DNA of 64,000 nucleotides, taken from Paenibacillus periandrae. Its GTDB lineage: Bacteria > Bacillota > Bacilli > Paenibacillales > NBRC-103111. Position numbers and translations under genes: made by a program. The notes below the pieces were generated by a model. It was not told the DNA's origin. It saw nothing but the letters and a program-made list of their open reading frames with translations, and searched no databases. Below, in pieces: positions 27,498-37,400 of the stretch (the stretch's first letter is position 1; each line of letters opens with the position of its first letter). Where the stretch lies: assembly GCF_022458865.1 (NCBI RefSeq), contig NZ_JAJNMU010000006.1, forward strand, positions 186,001-250,000, read 5' to 3'.

Positions 27498-28072
27498 ACA
27501 ACATTATCCAATTCGTAATGGGGAATACTATTCCAACCACCAGCGTTAACAGACCCGTAAACAGCAAAGTACGTTCCTGAGGATTGAAGAAGTAGAGAAT
27601 ACAAGCATATAGGCCATGCAGCAGTAAAATAGTAAACGTAACAAGTTGAAAGCCAATGGAGTACCAACGCAGGTGATCGTCGATAAGTTCCGTATCCGTA
27701 TGAGGAACCCGAATCCTTATTCAGCACGCCTCTCCATTCTCCCGGAACCTGTATATTGCGGATTTGGTTTTCACCCGACTGCATATTCTGACTTGAAATT
27801 AACTTTTGGGGGTAGAATTCCCATTCTCCGTTCAAATAGAATGAGGAGGATTTTTCCAAATCCAAACCACGTATGTCGAGTACGCCATTAACAGCAGGAT
27901 GGTGGTTCGATGTCAAAAAAACTTCGGACCAAGCCCATCGCAGGCCATGAAGAATACTAAGAAACAATAAAATGATGGCTATATATTTTAAGGTAGCTTT
28001 GTTTGTTATCCGTATCATAACTAAGAAATTCGACATAAATGAATACATTTCCTTTTTAATAGCTATTGACAT
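27490..28072 (-). pseudogene. 7TMR-DISM sensor protein remnant
   Basis: From 28072 the reverse strand encodes a membrane anchor (YIAIILLFLSILHGLRW) and an extracellular DISMED2-type domain (FYLNGEWEFYPQKLIS; IQVPGEWRGV; SYGYGTYR). Much of that domain is then missing, and in another frame part of the 7TM region appears: WYSIGFQLVTFTILLLHGLY, FNPQERTLLFTGLLTL. It runs directly into the GAF-GGDEF frame near NWIMLFGKD. At least one internal deletion and one 3' deletion removed the rest. The parent gene would have been a sensor kinase or cyclase of over 600 residues. Confidence 0.65.
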
Positions 28073-28110
28073 ACAGGGTCATTAACGGGGACAGCCTAAA
28101 ATAATTTTTG

Positions 28111-28141
28111 TTGACTTAAACCAAGGTTTAAGTCGTATGAT
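28111..28141 (+). promoter_or_regulatory. MerR-type promoter with perfect 22-base operator
   Basis: The -35 box TTGACT (28111-28116) and -10 box TATGAT (28136-28141) are 19 bases apart, the over-long spacing of MerR-activated promoters. Within them lies a perfect palindrome at 28113-28134, arms GACTTAAACC and GGTTTAAGTC around AA. The MerR gene begins 42 bases after the -10 box. Confidence 0.85.
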
Positions 28142-28182
28142 ATTCCTGTCGACGAAGTAAGATAGATGTTGGAGGTCTCCAA

Positions 28183-28551
28183 ATGAAATATTGTTCAATT
28201 AGCGAAGCTGCCACCAAATTCAATATTCCTGAATCAACGTTACGTTATTATGAAAAAAAAGGATTACTGCCATTAATCGAGCGTGATGCAGCTGGTAGAC
28301 GGTTATTTTCAGAAGATCAACTATCGCTTCTCGAAACCGTTATTTGTTTAAAAAGCACGCACATGCCAATAAGTGATATTAAGCAATATATTGATTGGGT
28401 GATAGAAGGAGACAAAACCATTGAAATGCGACTTGAAATGATGAATCATCACAAGCAAGCCGTGCTAGCTGAAATTTCATCGATGACCAAATCCCTAAAG
28501 GGAATTCAACTAAAAATTACACGTTATACCCAACGCATTCAACATAAATAA
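28183..28551 (+). CDS. MerR family transcriptional regulator
   Basis: A 122-residue short MerR protein. It has an N-terminal winged helix-turn-helix (SISEAATKFNIPESTLRYYE with KKGL, RRLFSEDQLSLLETV) and the coiled-coil dimerisation helix; it has no large effector domain and no metal-binding cysteine pair. It lies 28 bases before an SDR gene on the same strand and behind a MerR-type promoter, so it most likely controls both genes. The class resembles AdhR-like regulators that respond to reactive aldehydes or electrophiles, but the inducer is unknown. Confidence 0.9.
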   Translation: MKYCSISEAATKFNIPESTLRYYEKKGLLPLIERDAAGRRLFSEDQLSLLETVICLKSTHMPISDIKQYIDWVIEGDKTIEMRLEMMNHHKQAVLAEISSMTKSLKGIQLKITRYTQRIQHK

Positions 28552-28579
28552 GATAAAATAATGGAGAAGAGGAACGATC

Positions 28580-29341
28580 ATGAAGCTTTCAGGAAATACA
28601 ATACTAATTACCGGCGGAAGTGCCGGGATAGGATTAGCTTTTGCAGAACGTTTTATCAAAGCTGACAATACCGTCATTGTTACTGGACGCCGTGAACATA
28701 TTCTTCTTAATGCGAAGGAAAAATTCCCAGGTCTTATTACTCGTGTGAGTGATTTGAATATTGAATCCGAGCGTGTTGCCTTGTTTGATTGGGTAACAAC
28801 GAACTATCCAGAAGTGAATGTGTTAGTTAACAATGCAGGGATTCAACAACGCTTTAATGTGTTAAAAGCGGATGCGACAAACAATTGGAGTTATTTCAAT
28901 AATGAAATCACAACCAACATTGAAGCACCTTTCCATCTCTCTATGCTGTTCGCTCCATATTTGGCAACAAAAGCAGAAGCAGCTATCATTAACGTGACAT
29001 CCGGGCTGGCTTTTACACCGTTTGTGATCGCTCCGATTTATTCAGCTACAAAAGCGGCGCTTCATTCATTTACAGTGAGTCTAAGACACCAGCTTGCTGA
29101 AACGTCTGTAGAAGTCATTGAAGTTGCTCCTCCAGCAGTGAATACAGAATTAGGTGGAGCGGGGTTACATGTTCATGGAGAACCATTAGATGCCTTCGCA
29201 GATGGAATTTTCAAAGGACTAGAAGAGGGTAAAAAGGAAATTGGATATGGTACTTCCGTGGATCGCTTACGCATGTCGCGGGATGATGTTGACAAGCACG
29301 TAGAAAATATGTACAAGGCAATGAAAGGTTCAATGGAGTGA
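28580..29341 (+). CDS. Short-chain dehydrogenase/reductase (DltE-like)
   Basis: A 253-residue classical SDR: TGGSAGIGLAFAERF cofactor loop, NNAGIQQRF, and the active-site YSATK at about residue 153 preceded by the catalytic serine in VTSGLAF. It is second in an operon with the MerR regulator and ends at the terminator 29413-29446. Substrate unknown; a carbonyl compound sensed by the MerR protein is plausible (inference). Confidence 0.9.
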   Translation: MKLSGNTILITGGSAGIGLAFAERFIKADNTVIVTGRREHILLNAKEKFPGLITRVSDLNIESERVALFDWVTTNYPEVNVLVNNAGIQQRFNVLKADATNNWSYFNNEITTNIEAPFHLSMLFAPYLATKAEAAIINVTSGLAFTPFVIAPIYSATKAALHSFTVSLRHQLAETSVEVIEVAPPAVNTELGGAGLHVHGEPLDAFADGIFKGLEEGKKEIGYGTSVDRLRMSRDDVDKHVENMYKAMKGSME

Positions 29342-29412
29342 CTATTATTGCGAATAAAGTACCAACAGTGTGTACCGTGTTTTGAATTTTTGTTATTGGC
29401 ATATATAAACAA

Positions 29413-29446
29413 GAAAACTCGCCGCAATATTGGCGAGTTTTCTTAT
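29413..29446 (+). terminator. Rho-independent terminator of the MerR-SDR operon
   Basis: Perfect 11-base arms GAAAACTCGCC/GGCGAGTTTTC around an 8-base loop, followed by TTATTAT. Confidence 0.85.
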
Positions 29447-29530
29447 TATAGTTCTCCCTTATTCAACTAAACCAGGAAGCAGTTGCCGCGTGGTGATCTG
29501 GTCCCTAGTCATTTTTGAAATAACGCATCT

Positions 29531-30253
29531 TCATTCGTTGACTTGTTCAACATTCGTGACAGATTTAATCTTTCTCAGTTTGATTGAAGACAAGGTATCC
29601 TCATTCAAGGCTGCAGGCAAATCACAGTTAGATCCTAACCAAAAATCACCATAACGCTCCATGACCAAAACGTCCCCGCATCGATAAAATGTATGAGTAG
29701 GTCCCTCTTCCTTGGGGCTAATATAGTATCCATTTAGCCATACATCTTCAATCGGCTTATCAAACAACATCTGTATATTATCTAGTTTTCCTTCTATGAT
29801 ATAAAGATGTTTGCAGCCAACAACAACCTCCTGTAAACAAAAGCTTTTCAGAAAATGAAATAAAGAGTCATTTACGATGAGATATCCCTCTGCGTTGTCA
29901 TCCCAAAGCAGGTGCTCGTCACAGTAGACAGGAGAATCGTTGTTTCCTGCCTCCACCTGGCAAGTCCAGTTTGCTTGATTTTCCTCGAGAAACGTAATCT
30001 TATCCGCATCCTTCTTCAGTCGATCCACCGAATAAAGACAATCCTGCTGTTGAAATATTTCTGGAGAGTTCTCGAGATGATCACCCGAACCATCTTTCCA
30101 GCGTCCTGCAAACGCATATAAGTCATGCAACGCCTTTGGCAGATATGCAGGAAGCTCGTCCACTGGCACACCGTAGGAGCTTTGGTACCTTCCATAGCAG
30201 TTGATTAGAAACTCCTTAAGATCGTCCAGTTGATCTGTATCTTTCAGCAGCAT
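29531..30253 (-). CDS. SMI1/KNR4 (SUKH)-like protein
   Basis: A 240-residue soluble acidic protein. The segment GVPVDELPAYLPKALHDLYA with FAGRW resembles the SUKH-fold opening, and later blocks (WTCQVEAGNNDSPVYCD; YLIVNDSLFHFL) fit the same family, which includes contact-dependent toxin immunity proteins. AGGAGGAATT precedes the ATG. No toxin gene is adjacent, so it is an orphan immunity-type gene or serves another function. The family call is by pattern only. Confidence 0.55.
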   Translation of the reverse strand: MLLKDTDQLDDLKEFLINCYGRYQSSYGVPVDELPAYLPKALHDLYAFAGRWKDGSGDHLENSPEIFQQQDCLYSVDRLKKDADKITFLEENQANWTCQVEAGNNDSPVYCDEHLLWDDNAEGYLIVNDSLFHFLKSFCLQEVVVGCKHLYIIEGKLDNIQMLFDKPIEDVWLNGYYISPKEEGPTHTFYRCGDVLVMERYGDFWLGSNCDLPAALNEDTLSSIKLRKIKSVTNVEQVNE

Positions 30254-30599
30254 TTGTAATTCCTCCTGTCTAGCTGTTCATAATACAACCGTATTGATTC
30301 AGACATCCCAAAAATAAAGATAAATATGTATTATTATACCATATAGTAAATAGTTCAAGCCCAAATACCATATAATCCTGCCTGTACTTAATGAGCAAAA
30401 AAGAGCAGCGGCGATGTTTGGAATAATTCGACACCGCACGAAACTCTTTTTCACAAAAACGAAGGACAAGGTCGGTAATGAAGCATACCGTTATTCAGCT
30501 ATCAGGAATAATCACGCAATATTATAATCAGTGGTTACCAGAGCTTTCCACTCGACTGAGGTTTATAGTATGCTAGAGTCATAAAGGAGGAGAAAATTC
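30254..30599. other. Intergenic region between divergent genes
   Basis: About 345 bases, AT-rich near the SUKH-like gene. It must hold divergent promoters for that gene and the DinB-fold gene. I see no coding potential, repeat or clear regulatory dyad. Confidence 0.4.
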
Positions 30600-31097
30600 A
30601 TGGTTAAACAACTGATCGTCGGCGACGCAACGCATGAACTGGCCACTACGCGCCGTATTCTGGAACGCTTGCCCGAGGAGCATATGTCGTGGAAGCCGCA
30701 CCAAAAATCGATGACGCTCGGTGGACTTGCCACGCATCTGATCAACCTGCTGAACTGGCAAATTGCGATTTTTCAGTTCCCTGATTTCGATCTTTCCACC
30801 GTGCCGCAGCGGCGGGAGCCTTTAGAAAAACGCGCTGACATTCTGGAGGAGTTCGACTCGAACGTAGGTAAGCTTGAGAAGCTGCTCGCCGACTGCGACG
30901 AGAAAGCACTAGGCGAGGAATGGACGCTTCGCCATGGCGACCATATTATTCTCCGCGAGCCGCGGGCGATCGCGCTCCGCACCTTCGGATTAAGCCACAT
31001 GGTCCACCACCGGGCGCAGCTCGGGGTATACTTGCGGCTTCTCGATATTCCGGTGCCAGGCATCTACGGTCCTACGGCCGACGAGGAAGCCCAATGA
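30600..31097 (+). CDS. DinB-fold (DinB/YfiT-like) protein
   Basis: A 165-residue four-helix-bundle protein: LATTRRILERLPEEHMSWKP near the start, ATHLINLLNWQIA with the first metal-ligand histidine, and HMVHHRAQLGVYLRLLDIPV with the second histidine group. DinB-like proteins bind a metal through three histidines and often act as thiol transferases. It is noticeably more GC-rich than the flanking genes. AAAGGAGG precedes the ATG. It is monocistronic, with its own terminator. Confidence 0.88.
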   Translation: MVKQLIVGDATHELATTRRILERLPEEHMSWKPHQKSMTLGGLATHLINLLNWQIAIFQFPDFDLSTVPQRREPLEKRADILEEFDSNVGKLEKLLADCDEKALGEEWTLRHGDHIILREPRAIALRTFGLSHMVHHRAQLGVYLRLLDIPVPGIYGPTADEEAQ

Positions 31098-31155
31098 ACT
31101 AAGTTTCTAGAATCCGACCTCTTAAAAGGGTCCCGCCAACATTTTAACGAAAATA

Positions 31156-31196
31156 AACGCTAAGCCTTCGGATATAACCGGCTTAGCGTTATTTTC
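31156..31196 (+). terminator. Rho-independent terminator of the DinB-fold gene
   Basis: Perfect 11-base arms AACGCTAAGCC/GGCTTAGCGTT with a 13-base loop, followed by ATTTTCTT. Confidence 0.85.
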
Positions 31197-31299
31197 TTAC
31201 TCGCCTTTACGTTTATACCGATCAAGCAGTTCGCTCAATCCAGCTCTCGCCAAATAACACATTTACATCTCAGTAGTTCACTCGTAATAGAGTTAATAA

Positions 31300-31486
31300 T
31301 GAACCTCCCCTGCCTACGTTTTGCTTAGAGGCAGGAGTTTCTTACTACTACTTACCGTAACTTTCTACAAAACAGCAGGTTGGCTGCTGTCTTTCACTAC
31401 CCTGATAGCGGAAACGTTGACAGCAAGCTATCGTAAGCAACACTTTCGCAAGTGGGTGGGAACCTCACCATCTACTACTTCTAGCT
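31300..31486 (-). ncRNA. Candidate right end and omega-RNA region of a TnpB element
   Basis: Directly after the tnpB 3' end on the reverse strand is a non-coding stretch of about 185 bases. It ends in a hairpin (31309-31335, 7-base arms CCTGCCT/AGGCAGG) followed by GGAGGTTCAT. IS200/IS605 elements end in such a hairpin, and TnpB guide RNAs (omega-RNA) are made from this region, with the guide beginning at the element's edge. The assignment is by position and structure only. Confidence 0.4.
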
Positions 31487-31847
31487 TTAGGCTATCCGTA
31501 GATACTTGATCTCTTGGGTTTCTCCCAAATGTCGGATCTCTCCATACAGTTGCTTGGATAAGATCCCTTTGCTCCCATGGACATCCCGATGCTCCTTATA
31601 GCCGCACCAACATCTGTAATTTCTTGTAGACGTCTTGTTCCGTCTACCGCAACAAGGGCATTGTTGGCTCGTATAGCTTTCATCGATCGTTTTCACGCGG
31701 GTTCCATATGCTTCAAACTTGCATCGGATTTGCTTCTGGATCTTGCCAAAGCTCCAATTGGATAACTTTTGGTTCACTACCTTTCTTCTTTTCTTTTTCG
31801 TGTTCCGCTGTACGCCTTCAATACCGATACCTATGACCGCAGGCGAT
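31487..31847 (-). pseudogene. tnpB: TnpB (IS200/IS605 OrfB) C-terminal half
   Basis: Encodes [28 protein letters not shown], the catalytic-region glutamate in TIDESYTSQ, a four-cysteine zinc ribbon (CPCCGRR...YRCWCGY), and [10 protein letters not shown] with the last RuvC aspartate. The N-terminal half is absent: the reading enters the inverted repeat of the IS1182 element at 31848. It is not functional as a nuclease. A matching N-terminal half lies at 40705-41456 on the same strand. Confidence 0.8.
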
Positions 31848-33622
31848 GAGGCTGTCCCATAAGTCAAAATTGAAAGATCCGCGACACGTCGGATCTTCAG
31901 TGAAAATGAATGTTTAAATGAGCAAAGGAGTTAAGCAACTTGTCTGTGCTTAACTCCTTTGCTTTTTGCGTTTATTGCTGCTTTCTTCAACAGGTTATGG
32001 GCGAGCGAAAGCCACCCGACCTCCAGGCTTACTTTGGGTAAGCCTCGAAGCAGGAATCTTTTGAAGCCACGGTTGTTCTTGATGTCACCAAATACAGGCT
32101 CCGGTTCAATCATCCGCCTGACGGCTAGCTTGTAGCCTTCTTCACTACGGAGTTTTTCTCGTGCCTGGTTCTTTAATCGTACATAATTCAAGCTTACTTT
32201 GACTTCGCGATTTCCCTGGGCTTTCGTACACTGCGGTTTTAACGGACAGCCTTCACAACTTGCACTTCGGTAATGACGATATTCTATTTCGTAGCCACTT
32301 TCCGTCTTCTCCTTGCTCACTCTGCGGAATACGAGGGTTTGCCCAGCTGCGCACGTCCATGTATCTTGTTCGGCGTCATAAGTCCAGTTATCTATTTTGC
32401 TAATATCCTTTTGCCATCCCTTGCTTTTTTCACGGTGGTACGTGCTGTATTTGACGATGGCTTCGGTTTCATTTCGCTCTAAATAATCGTAATTTTCTTC
32501 ACCGCCGTAGCCTGCATCAGCAATAACGGTGCTTGGGAGTTTGCCCAGCTGCGATTTTACTTTTTCAAGATGAGGGATGAGACAGCGTGTATCTGTAGGC
32601 CGTTGGTGTACACTGTAGCCGAGGATGAATTGATTTTCGGTACCCATCTGCACATTGTAGCCCGGCTTTAGCTGGCCGTTTCGCATGTGGTCTTCTTTCA
32701 TCCGCATAAATGTGGCGTCCTTGTCGGTTTTGCTATAGCTGTTACGATTTCCTAAAACTTCTTCATGCGCTTCGTACTTTTGAAGGCGGGGGAGAAAGTC
32801 TTTTCGTAGTGTACGTACGGCTTTCTTCAGCGGCTTGTTTTTCGGTTTTTCTTGCAGTCTTGCTTCCAATTGCTTGACGGCAAGCTCCAGTTTTTCACTC
32901 GTCATCTGCGAAGCTTCGCCTAGCTCACGCAGGTCTCCACTGCCATGGGTCTTTTCTTCTTGTTTCTCCGTTTCTTCGATGGTGGCAAATAGCGTCTGAA
33001 CTTTTTCCTGAAGCTTGGCTTTGTGCTTCACTACAGCCTTGCCCCAAACAAACGTATACCGATTGGCATTGGCTTCGATTTTAGTCCCATCGACAAAGTA
33101 GTTTTCAAGTTGCACGTAGTTCTCATCGGCTAGAAATTGAAGAACCGCCGTAAACACGGCCTCCAACACGTCTTTTATTCGCTCAGAACGAAACCGGTTG
33201 ATGGTACGGAAATCCGGACGCTGTCTACCCGCGATCCACATGAACATGATGTTTTCACGGACAGCTTTGGCGATCTGTCGGGAGGCATAGACACGCTGAG
33301 TGTAGGCGTAGATGATGACTTTGGTTAGCATCTTCGGATGATAGCTGTCTCGTCCACCTCCGGGATAAGCCGCGTCAAAGATGGCGTCGTCAAGCTTATT
33401 CACGGCTTCATTAACGACACGAACGAGATGATTTAGAGGAATGTCCTCTTCCAAATCCATTGGCAAGCATAGTTGGTCCATGGTATATTGAATGTACAAA
33501 GAAACCGTTCCTTTTGTAAGTGGGTGGGGGTACCTCCATTTTACCAAAGAACGGTTTCTTTTTGTTGTGAAAAATTGAAAAGAGGTGTCCGTAGCCATTT
33601 TCATAGCTTATGGGACAGCCTC
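31848..33622 (-). mobile_element. IS1182-family insertion sequence
   Basis: A 1775-base element bounded by perfect 16-base inverted repeats, GAGGCTGTCCCATAAG and CTTATGGGACAGCCTC, and carrying one full transposase gene. The flanking bases (GCGAT left, TTTTA right) show no target duplication, so one side may have been lost by deletion after insertion. It interrupts the tnpB remnant on its left. Confidence 0.9.
31931..33604 (-). CDS. IS1182-family transposase
   Basis: Up to 557 residues, full length. It has the N-terminal DUF772-type region (GGGRDSYHPKMLTKVIIYAY with QRVYASRQIAKAVREN), RQRPDFRTINRFRSER, FVDGTKIEANANRYTFVWGK with the first catalytic aspartate, TVIADAGYGGEENYDYL, and the C-terminal VFGDIKNNRGFKRFLLRG. 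The first 30 or so codons of the open frame cross an inverted repeat (arms 33498-33510 and 33549-33561). The true start is therefore probably nearer the ATG at 33481, and the hairpin may limit readthrough expression from outside. Apparently intact and possibly active. Confidence 0.9.
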   Translation of the reverse strand: MKMATDTSFQFFTTKRNRSLVKWRYPHPLTKGTVSLYIQYTMDQLCLPMDLEEDIPLNHLVRVVNEAVNKLDDAIFDAAYPGGGRDSYHPKMLTKVIIYAYTQRVYASRQIAKAVRENIMFMWIAGRQRPDFRTINRFRSERIKDVLEAVFTAVLQFLADENYVQLENYFVDGTKIEANANRYTFVWGKAVVKHKAKLQEKVQTLFATIEETEKQEEKTHGSGDLRELGEASQMTSEKLELAVKQLEARLQEKPKNKPLKKAVRTLRKDFLPRLQKYEAHEEVLGNRNSYSKTDKDATFMRMKEDHMRNGQLKPGYNVQMGTENQFILGYSVHQRPTDTRCLIPHLEKVKSQLGKLPSTVIADAGYGGEENYDYLERNETEAIVKYSTYHREKSKGWQKDISKIDNWTYDAEQDTWTCAAGQTLVFRRVSKEKTESGYEIEYRHYRSASCEGCPLKPQCTKAQGNREVKVSLNYVRLKNQAREKLRSEEGYKLAVRRMIEPEPVFGDIKNNRGFKRFLLRGLPKVSLEVGWLSLAHNLLKKAAINAKSKGVKHRQVA

Positions 33623-33794
33623 TTTTATTTTTCGGCTCTGTTAAAAGCGAATGGTTGATATTTAATTGTCTGAGTTTCAATTTTTGCCCCCATCCTACGG
33701 GATCTAGGGCCTATTTTGTTGATTTTCTAGAAATAGATTACTTTGAAGGACTTTTGTTGTATATTGTCGAAAGGATACACATTACCAATGTTGA

Positions 33795-34010
33795 ATAACC
33801 ACCACCACGGTGACGGTAGGTAAAGCCTGTTTACCTTGGGCCCCTTATCATGGCGAACGAGCAGGAATCAAATTGCATATAGCCCTTCAGGCTGAGACGC
33901 AGCAACCGCTGCAAGTTGTGGAAACCGTCGGCTCCCGACACGACGGACCTGTGAGCGAAAGCCTGACTCCGTCCTCTTTCATCTTGGTGATGGACCTGGC
34001 ATATGCTTAC
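33795..34010 (+). pseudogene. IS4-type transposase fragment
   Basis: The plus strand reads ITTTTVTVGK...LPWAPYHGERAGIKLHIALQ, then VVETVGSRHDGPV, the catalytic-core part of an IS4-type DDE transposase, starting beside the first catalytic aspartate region and degrading after about position 34000. No inverted repeats were found. The preceding 33623-33794 is AT-rich and may be further remnant. Confidence 0.6.
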
Positions 34011-34405
34011 CTGGTTATTTGGCGCCGTTTCCTCGGGAATGCCTCGGCATGCAAGGCTCTCGTTTGGTCAGTTTTCACGCTTTTTCGTTCTTGGTAAGTT
34101 ACCCGTTGAATGGATCATTTGTTTTCAGCGCTTCATTCAAACGTAAGTCTCTGTTGAGGTTAGAGTTATCTGGTTAATCAACAGGTCTGCTATTAAACTT
34201 ACCTCTGATTTTGCGATAACTGTACAATTAAATATATTATCGATTAGTATTCAAATCTGATTAACTAATCTAAAATTTATTTACTCCAATGGTTGTAACC
34301 AGCTAAGCGCTGACTTATATAGTGTCCACTTTATTCTGCATCAGGAGGGCAGTTAACCATGTAAAATGGTAATGTTTCACAACAATACATTGGAGGTTTG
34401 CAATC
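34010..34405. other. Remnant tail and promoter region before the Ig/SLH gene
   Basis: Degraded sequence up to about 34100, then AT-rich DNA that should contain the promoter of the gene at 34406. No clear operator was seen. GGAGG lies just before the GTG start. Confidence 0.4.
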
Positions 34406-37400
34406 GTGAATGGTCTACTTAAAAAGTCTTTATCGACAGTAGTTATTTTTACTTTGTTAATTATATCCGTTTTACCGGGACTAGCTTTTGCTGCTCCGAT
34501 ATTAGTATCATCTGTAACTATTACCAACCCTGCCGCGACTGTTGCAATGGGTGGAACACTGCAGATGGGTGTTACTGTTTTGCCTGCTAATGCAACAAAC
34601 CCAACATTGACATGGTCAATAATGCCTGCTACTGGCAATGCTTCGATCTCAAGTTCGGGATTATTGACGCCTATAACGCCTGGACTTGTCGTAGTTAAGG
34701 CAGATGCTAATGACGGCTCTAACCAGGGAACTTCAGTTATTGTTACGATAACGCCAATACTCGTTACTGGAATTACTGTAACTTCCGCAGGTAACGCTGT
34801 TTCGTTGAATACTGGTGCAACTCTACAATTGACAGCAACAGTAGCTCCAGTAGGCGCAACTAACAGTGCAGTGACTTGGACTTCTTCCAGTACTGCGGTA
34901 GCTACTGTTAGTAGCTCAGGATTGTTAACTGCTAAAACTGCAGGAACTGTTACAGTAACTGCCAAATCGACTGATGGGTCTAATAAGACTGGCACTAAGG
35001 TAATTACTATTACAGCAGCTCCTATTGCAGTTACTGGAATTACAGTAACAAGTACAGCTGACTCAGTAGTATCTGGCGGCACACTGCAATTCAGTACTAA
35101 TGTTTTACCAGCTACTGCTACTAACAAACAAGTAACTTGGACAGTAAGTGGTGGAACAGGATCTGGTTCTATTGATGCTAACGGTTTACTTACAGCTGCT
35201 CTTGTAGGAACTGTAGAAGTCATCGCAACGGCTCAGGACGGTTCATATGTAGAGGGAACTAAAACAATTACTGTTACAGCGCCACCAATCTTAGTAAACA
35301 GCATTGTAGTTGCAGGCTCTACTTCGGTAGTGGAAGGCAATACAATAACACTGACCAGTTCAGTTCTTCCTAGTACTGCCACTAATAAAGCAGTAACTTG
35401 GTCACTAACAGGTACTGCGGCTACCATCAATTCTGTAACTGGAGTACTCACTGCAGTATCTTCTGGAGCCGTAGATGTGAAGGCGACAGCAGCAGATGGA
35501 TCGGGAATTGTATCTAACACTCATACGGTTACTGTTCTTGCAGTACCAAAACCCGTAACAGGAATTACTATTTCAAGTAATAGTGTTACTAATTCTGTGT
35601 ATGTTGGTGACACTATTCAACTGACTGTTGATGTACTACCGGTTGATGCAACTAATAAGAATGTTGTTTGGTCCGCTTTTGGGCAAACGGGTTCGGCCAC
35701 TATTACTCAGGCTGGAGTTTTAACAGGAGTGAATGCGGGTACTGTAACGGTTAAGGCTGTTGCCGCTGACGGTAGTGGAGTAAATCGTCTTTTTACAATT
35801 ACAGTGGAAACACCACCTGTGGCAACTGTCCCTGTGACAGGAATCTCCATTACTTCTGCTAATACAGTTTCTATGGGCAACACTTTACAAATTAACTCAA
35901 CTGTAACTCCGAACAATGCAACAAATAAAACTCTTACTTATTCTGTTGTTCCAGCTACGACTGGGTCTGCTACTATTAGTTCAACAGGGGTGTTAGCACC
36001 TACAGGCGTCGGTGTAGTAGAAGTAACAGTATCAAGTGCTGATGGATCTTCAGTAGTATCTAAACAAATTATTACTATTACTTCTTCCGACATATTTATT
36101 ACTAATGTATCTCTTGATACTGGCAGCGCCCCTAAAAATGTTGTAGCTGGAAACACTCTTCAAGTTAACGCTACGATTTTGCCAGCTAATGCAACTAACA
36201 AGACAATTGCCTGGAGTGTAACACCAATCACAGGAAGCGCTACTATTAGTTCTTCTGGATTGTTAACTGCGGTTTCTGCAGGAACAGTAACAGTAACTGG
36301 TAAAGCTACAGATGGTTCGAATGCAGAAGCTTCTATTATCGACATCGTTATCACCCCTCCGGTAACTGTATTACCTACCAGCATTACAGTAATTACACCA
36401 AACACAGATCAAGTAATCGTTGGTCAAACATTGCAATTAAGCACTACAGTAACTCCTTCAAACGCAGTAAATAACAGCGTATCCTGGTCGGTGTATAATA
36501 ATACAGGTACAGCAAATATCGATGCTATAACTGGATTGCTAACAGGTGTTAAAGAAGGAGCTGTTACAGTAACGGCTGCAACTTATTCCGGTTCTGCAAT
36601 TAAGGGTACAAAAACTATTACTGTAATCGCTGCTGCAGTAGTTCCAATTGCTGTGACAGGAATTACTGTCAACAGTGATGTGAGTAGTGTGTATGTGAAT
36701 AACACCATTGCTTTTACGGCAACTGTAGCACCGGATAATGCAGCAAATAAAGAAGTTGTTTGGTCTGTTGTTCATGGCACAGGTACAGCAACTATTAGTG
36801 AAACTGGCGTGTTAACTGCACTAACTGGTGGATCTGTTAAAGTTGTTGCTACAGCTAAAGATGGATCTGGAATTACTGGATCTAAAGATATTACTATCAC
36901 GTTCTATAAAAGCAGTGGCGGAAGTTCCGGCGGCGGTGGAGGACCAGTTGTTACCACACCAACACCAGAAGTACCAGTTAATAATGATCCAAATGCTACA
37001 ACTCCAAGCACAACAAATGGTTTGATTTCTGAAAAATCAAACGTTAATGCTATCATTCAAGCTATTAAAGAAGTTATTGCTTCCAGCAAGGCTCCTCAAA
37101 ACTTTACTGATATCACTAATCATTGGTCAGTGAAAACGGTTCGAATTCTTAATCAACTTGGTATCGTTGATGGATTCCCCGATGGACAATTTAAACCGGA
37201 TGCTAGTACTACGCGTGCTGAGTTTGCTTCTCTAATCGTTAGAGCGTTTAAAATTGGTGATACTGCTGGTAGCAGTGTGCAATTGAAAGATGTCGCTAAT
37301 CATTGGTCTGCTGCAGACGTGCAAAAATTAGTAAATGGTGGAATCATTAATGGTTATGAAGATGGGACATTTAGACCAGATGCTAGTATCACTCGTGCAG

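Noticed and set aside
33610..33798. 61-codon plus-strand frame beside the IS1182 element
   Set aside because: It begins inside the inverted repeat, has no ribosome binding site and no recognisable domain; treated as IS debris.
34315..35223. 302-codon open frame antisense to the Ig-repeat gene, and similar antisense frames at 35233-36405
   Set aside because: They are Val/Thr/Pro-rich mirror images of the repeated coding sequence, have no ribosome binding sites, and break where repeats diverge.
34406..36900. Regular repeats that could suggest a CRISPR or tandem-repeat array
   Set aside because: They are diverged protein repeats of about 260-280 bases with coding constraint, not short identical repeats with spacers.
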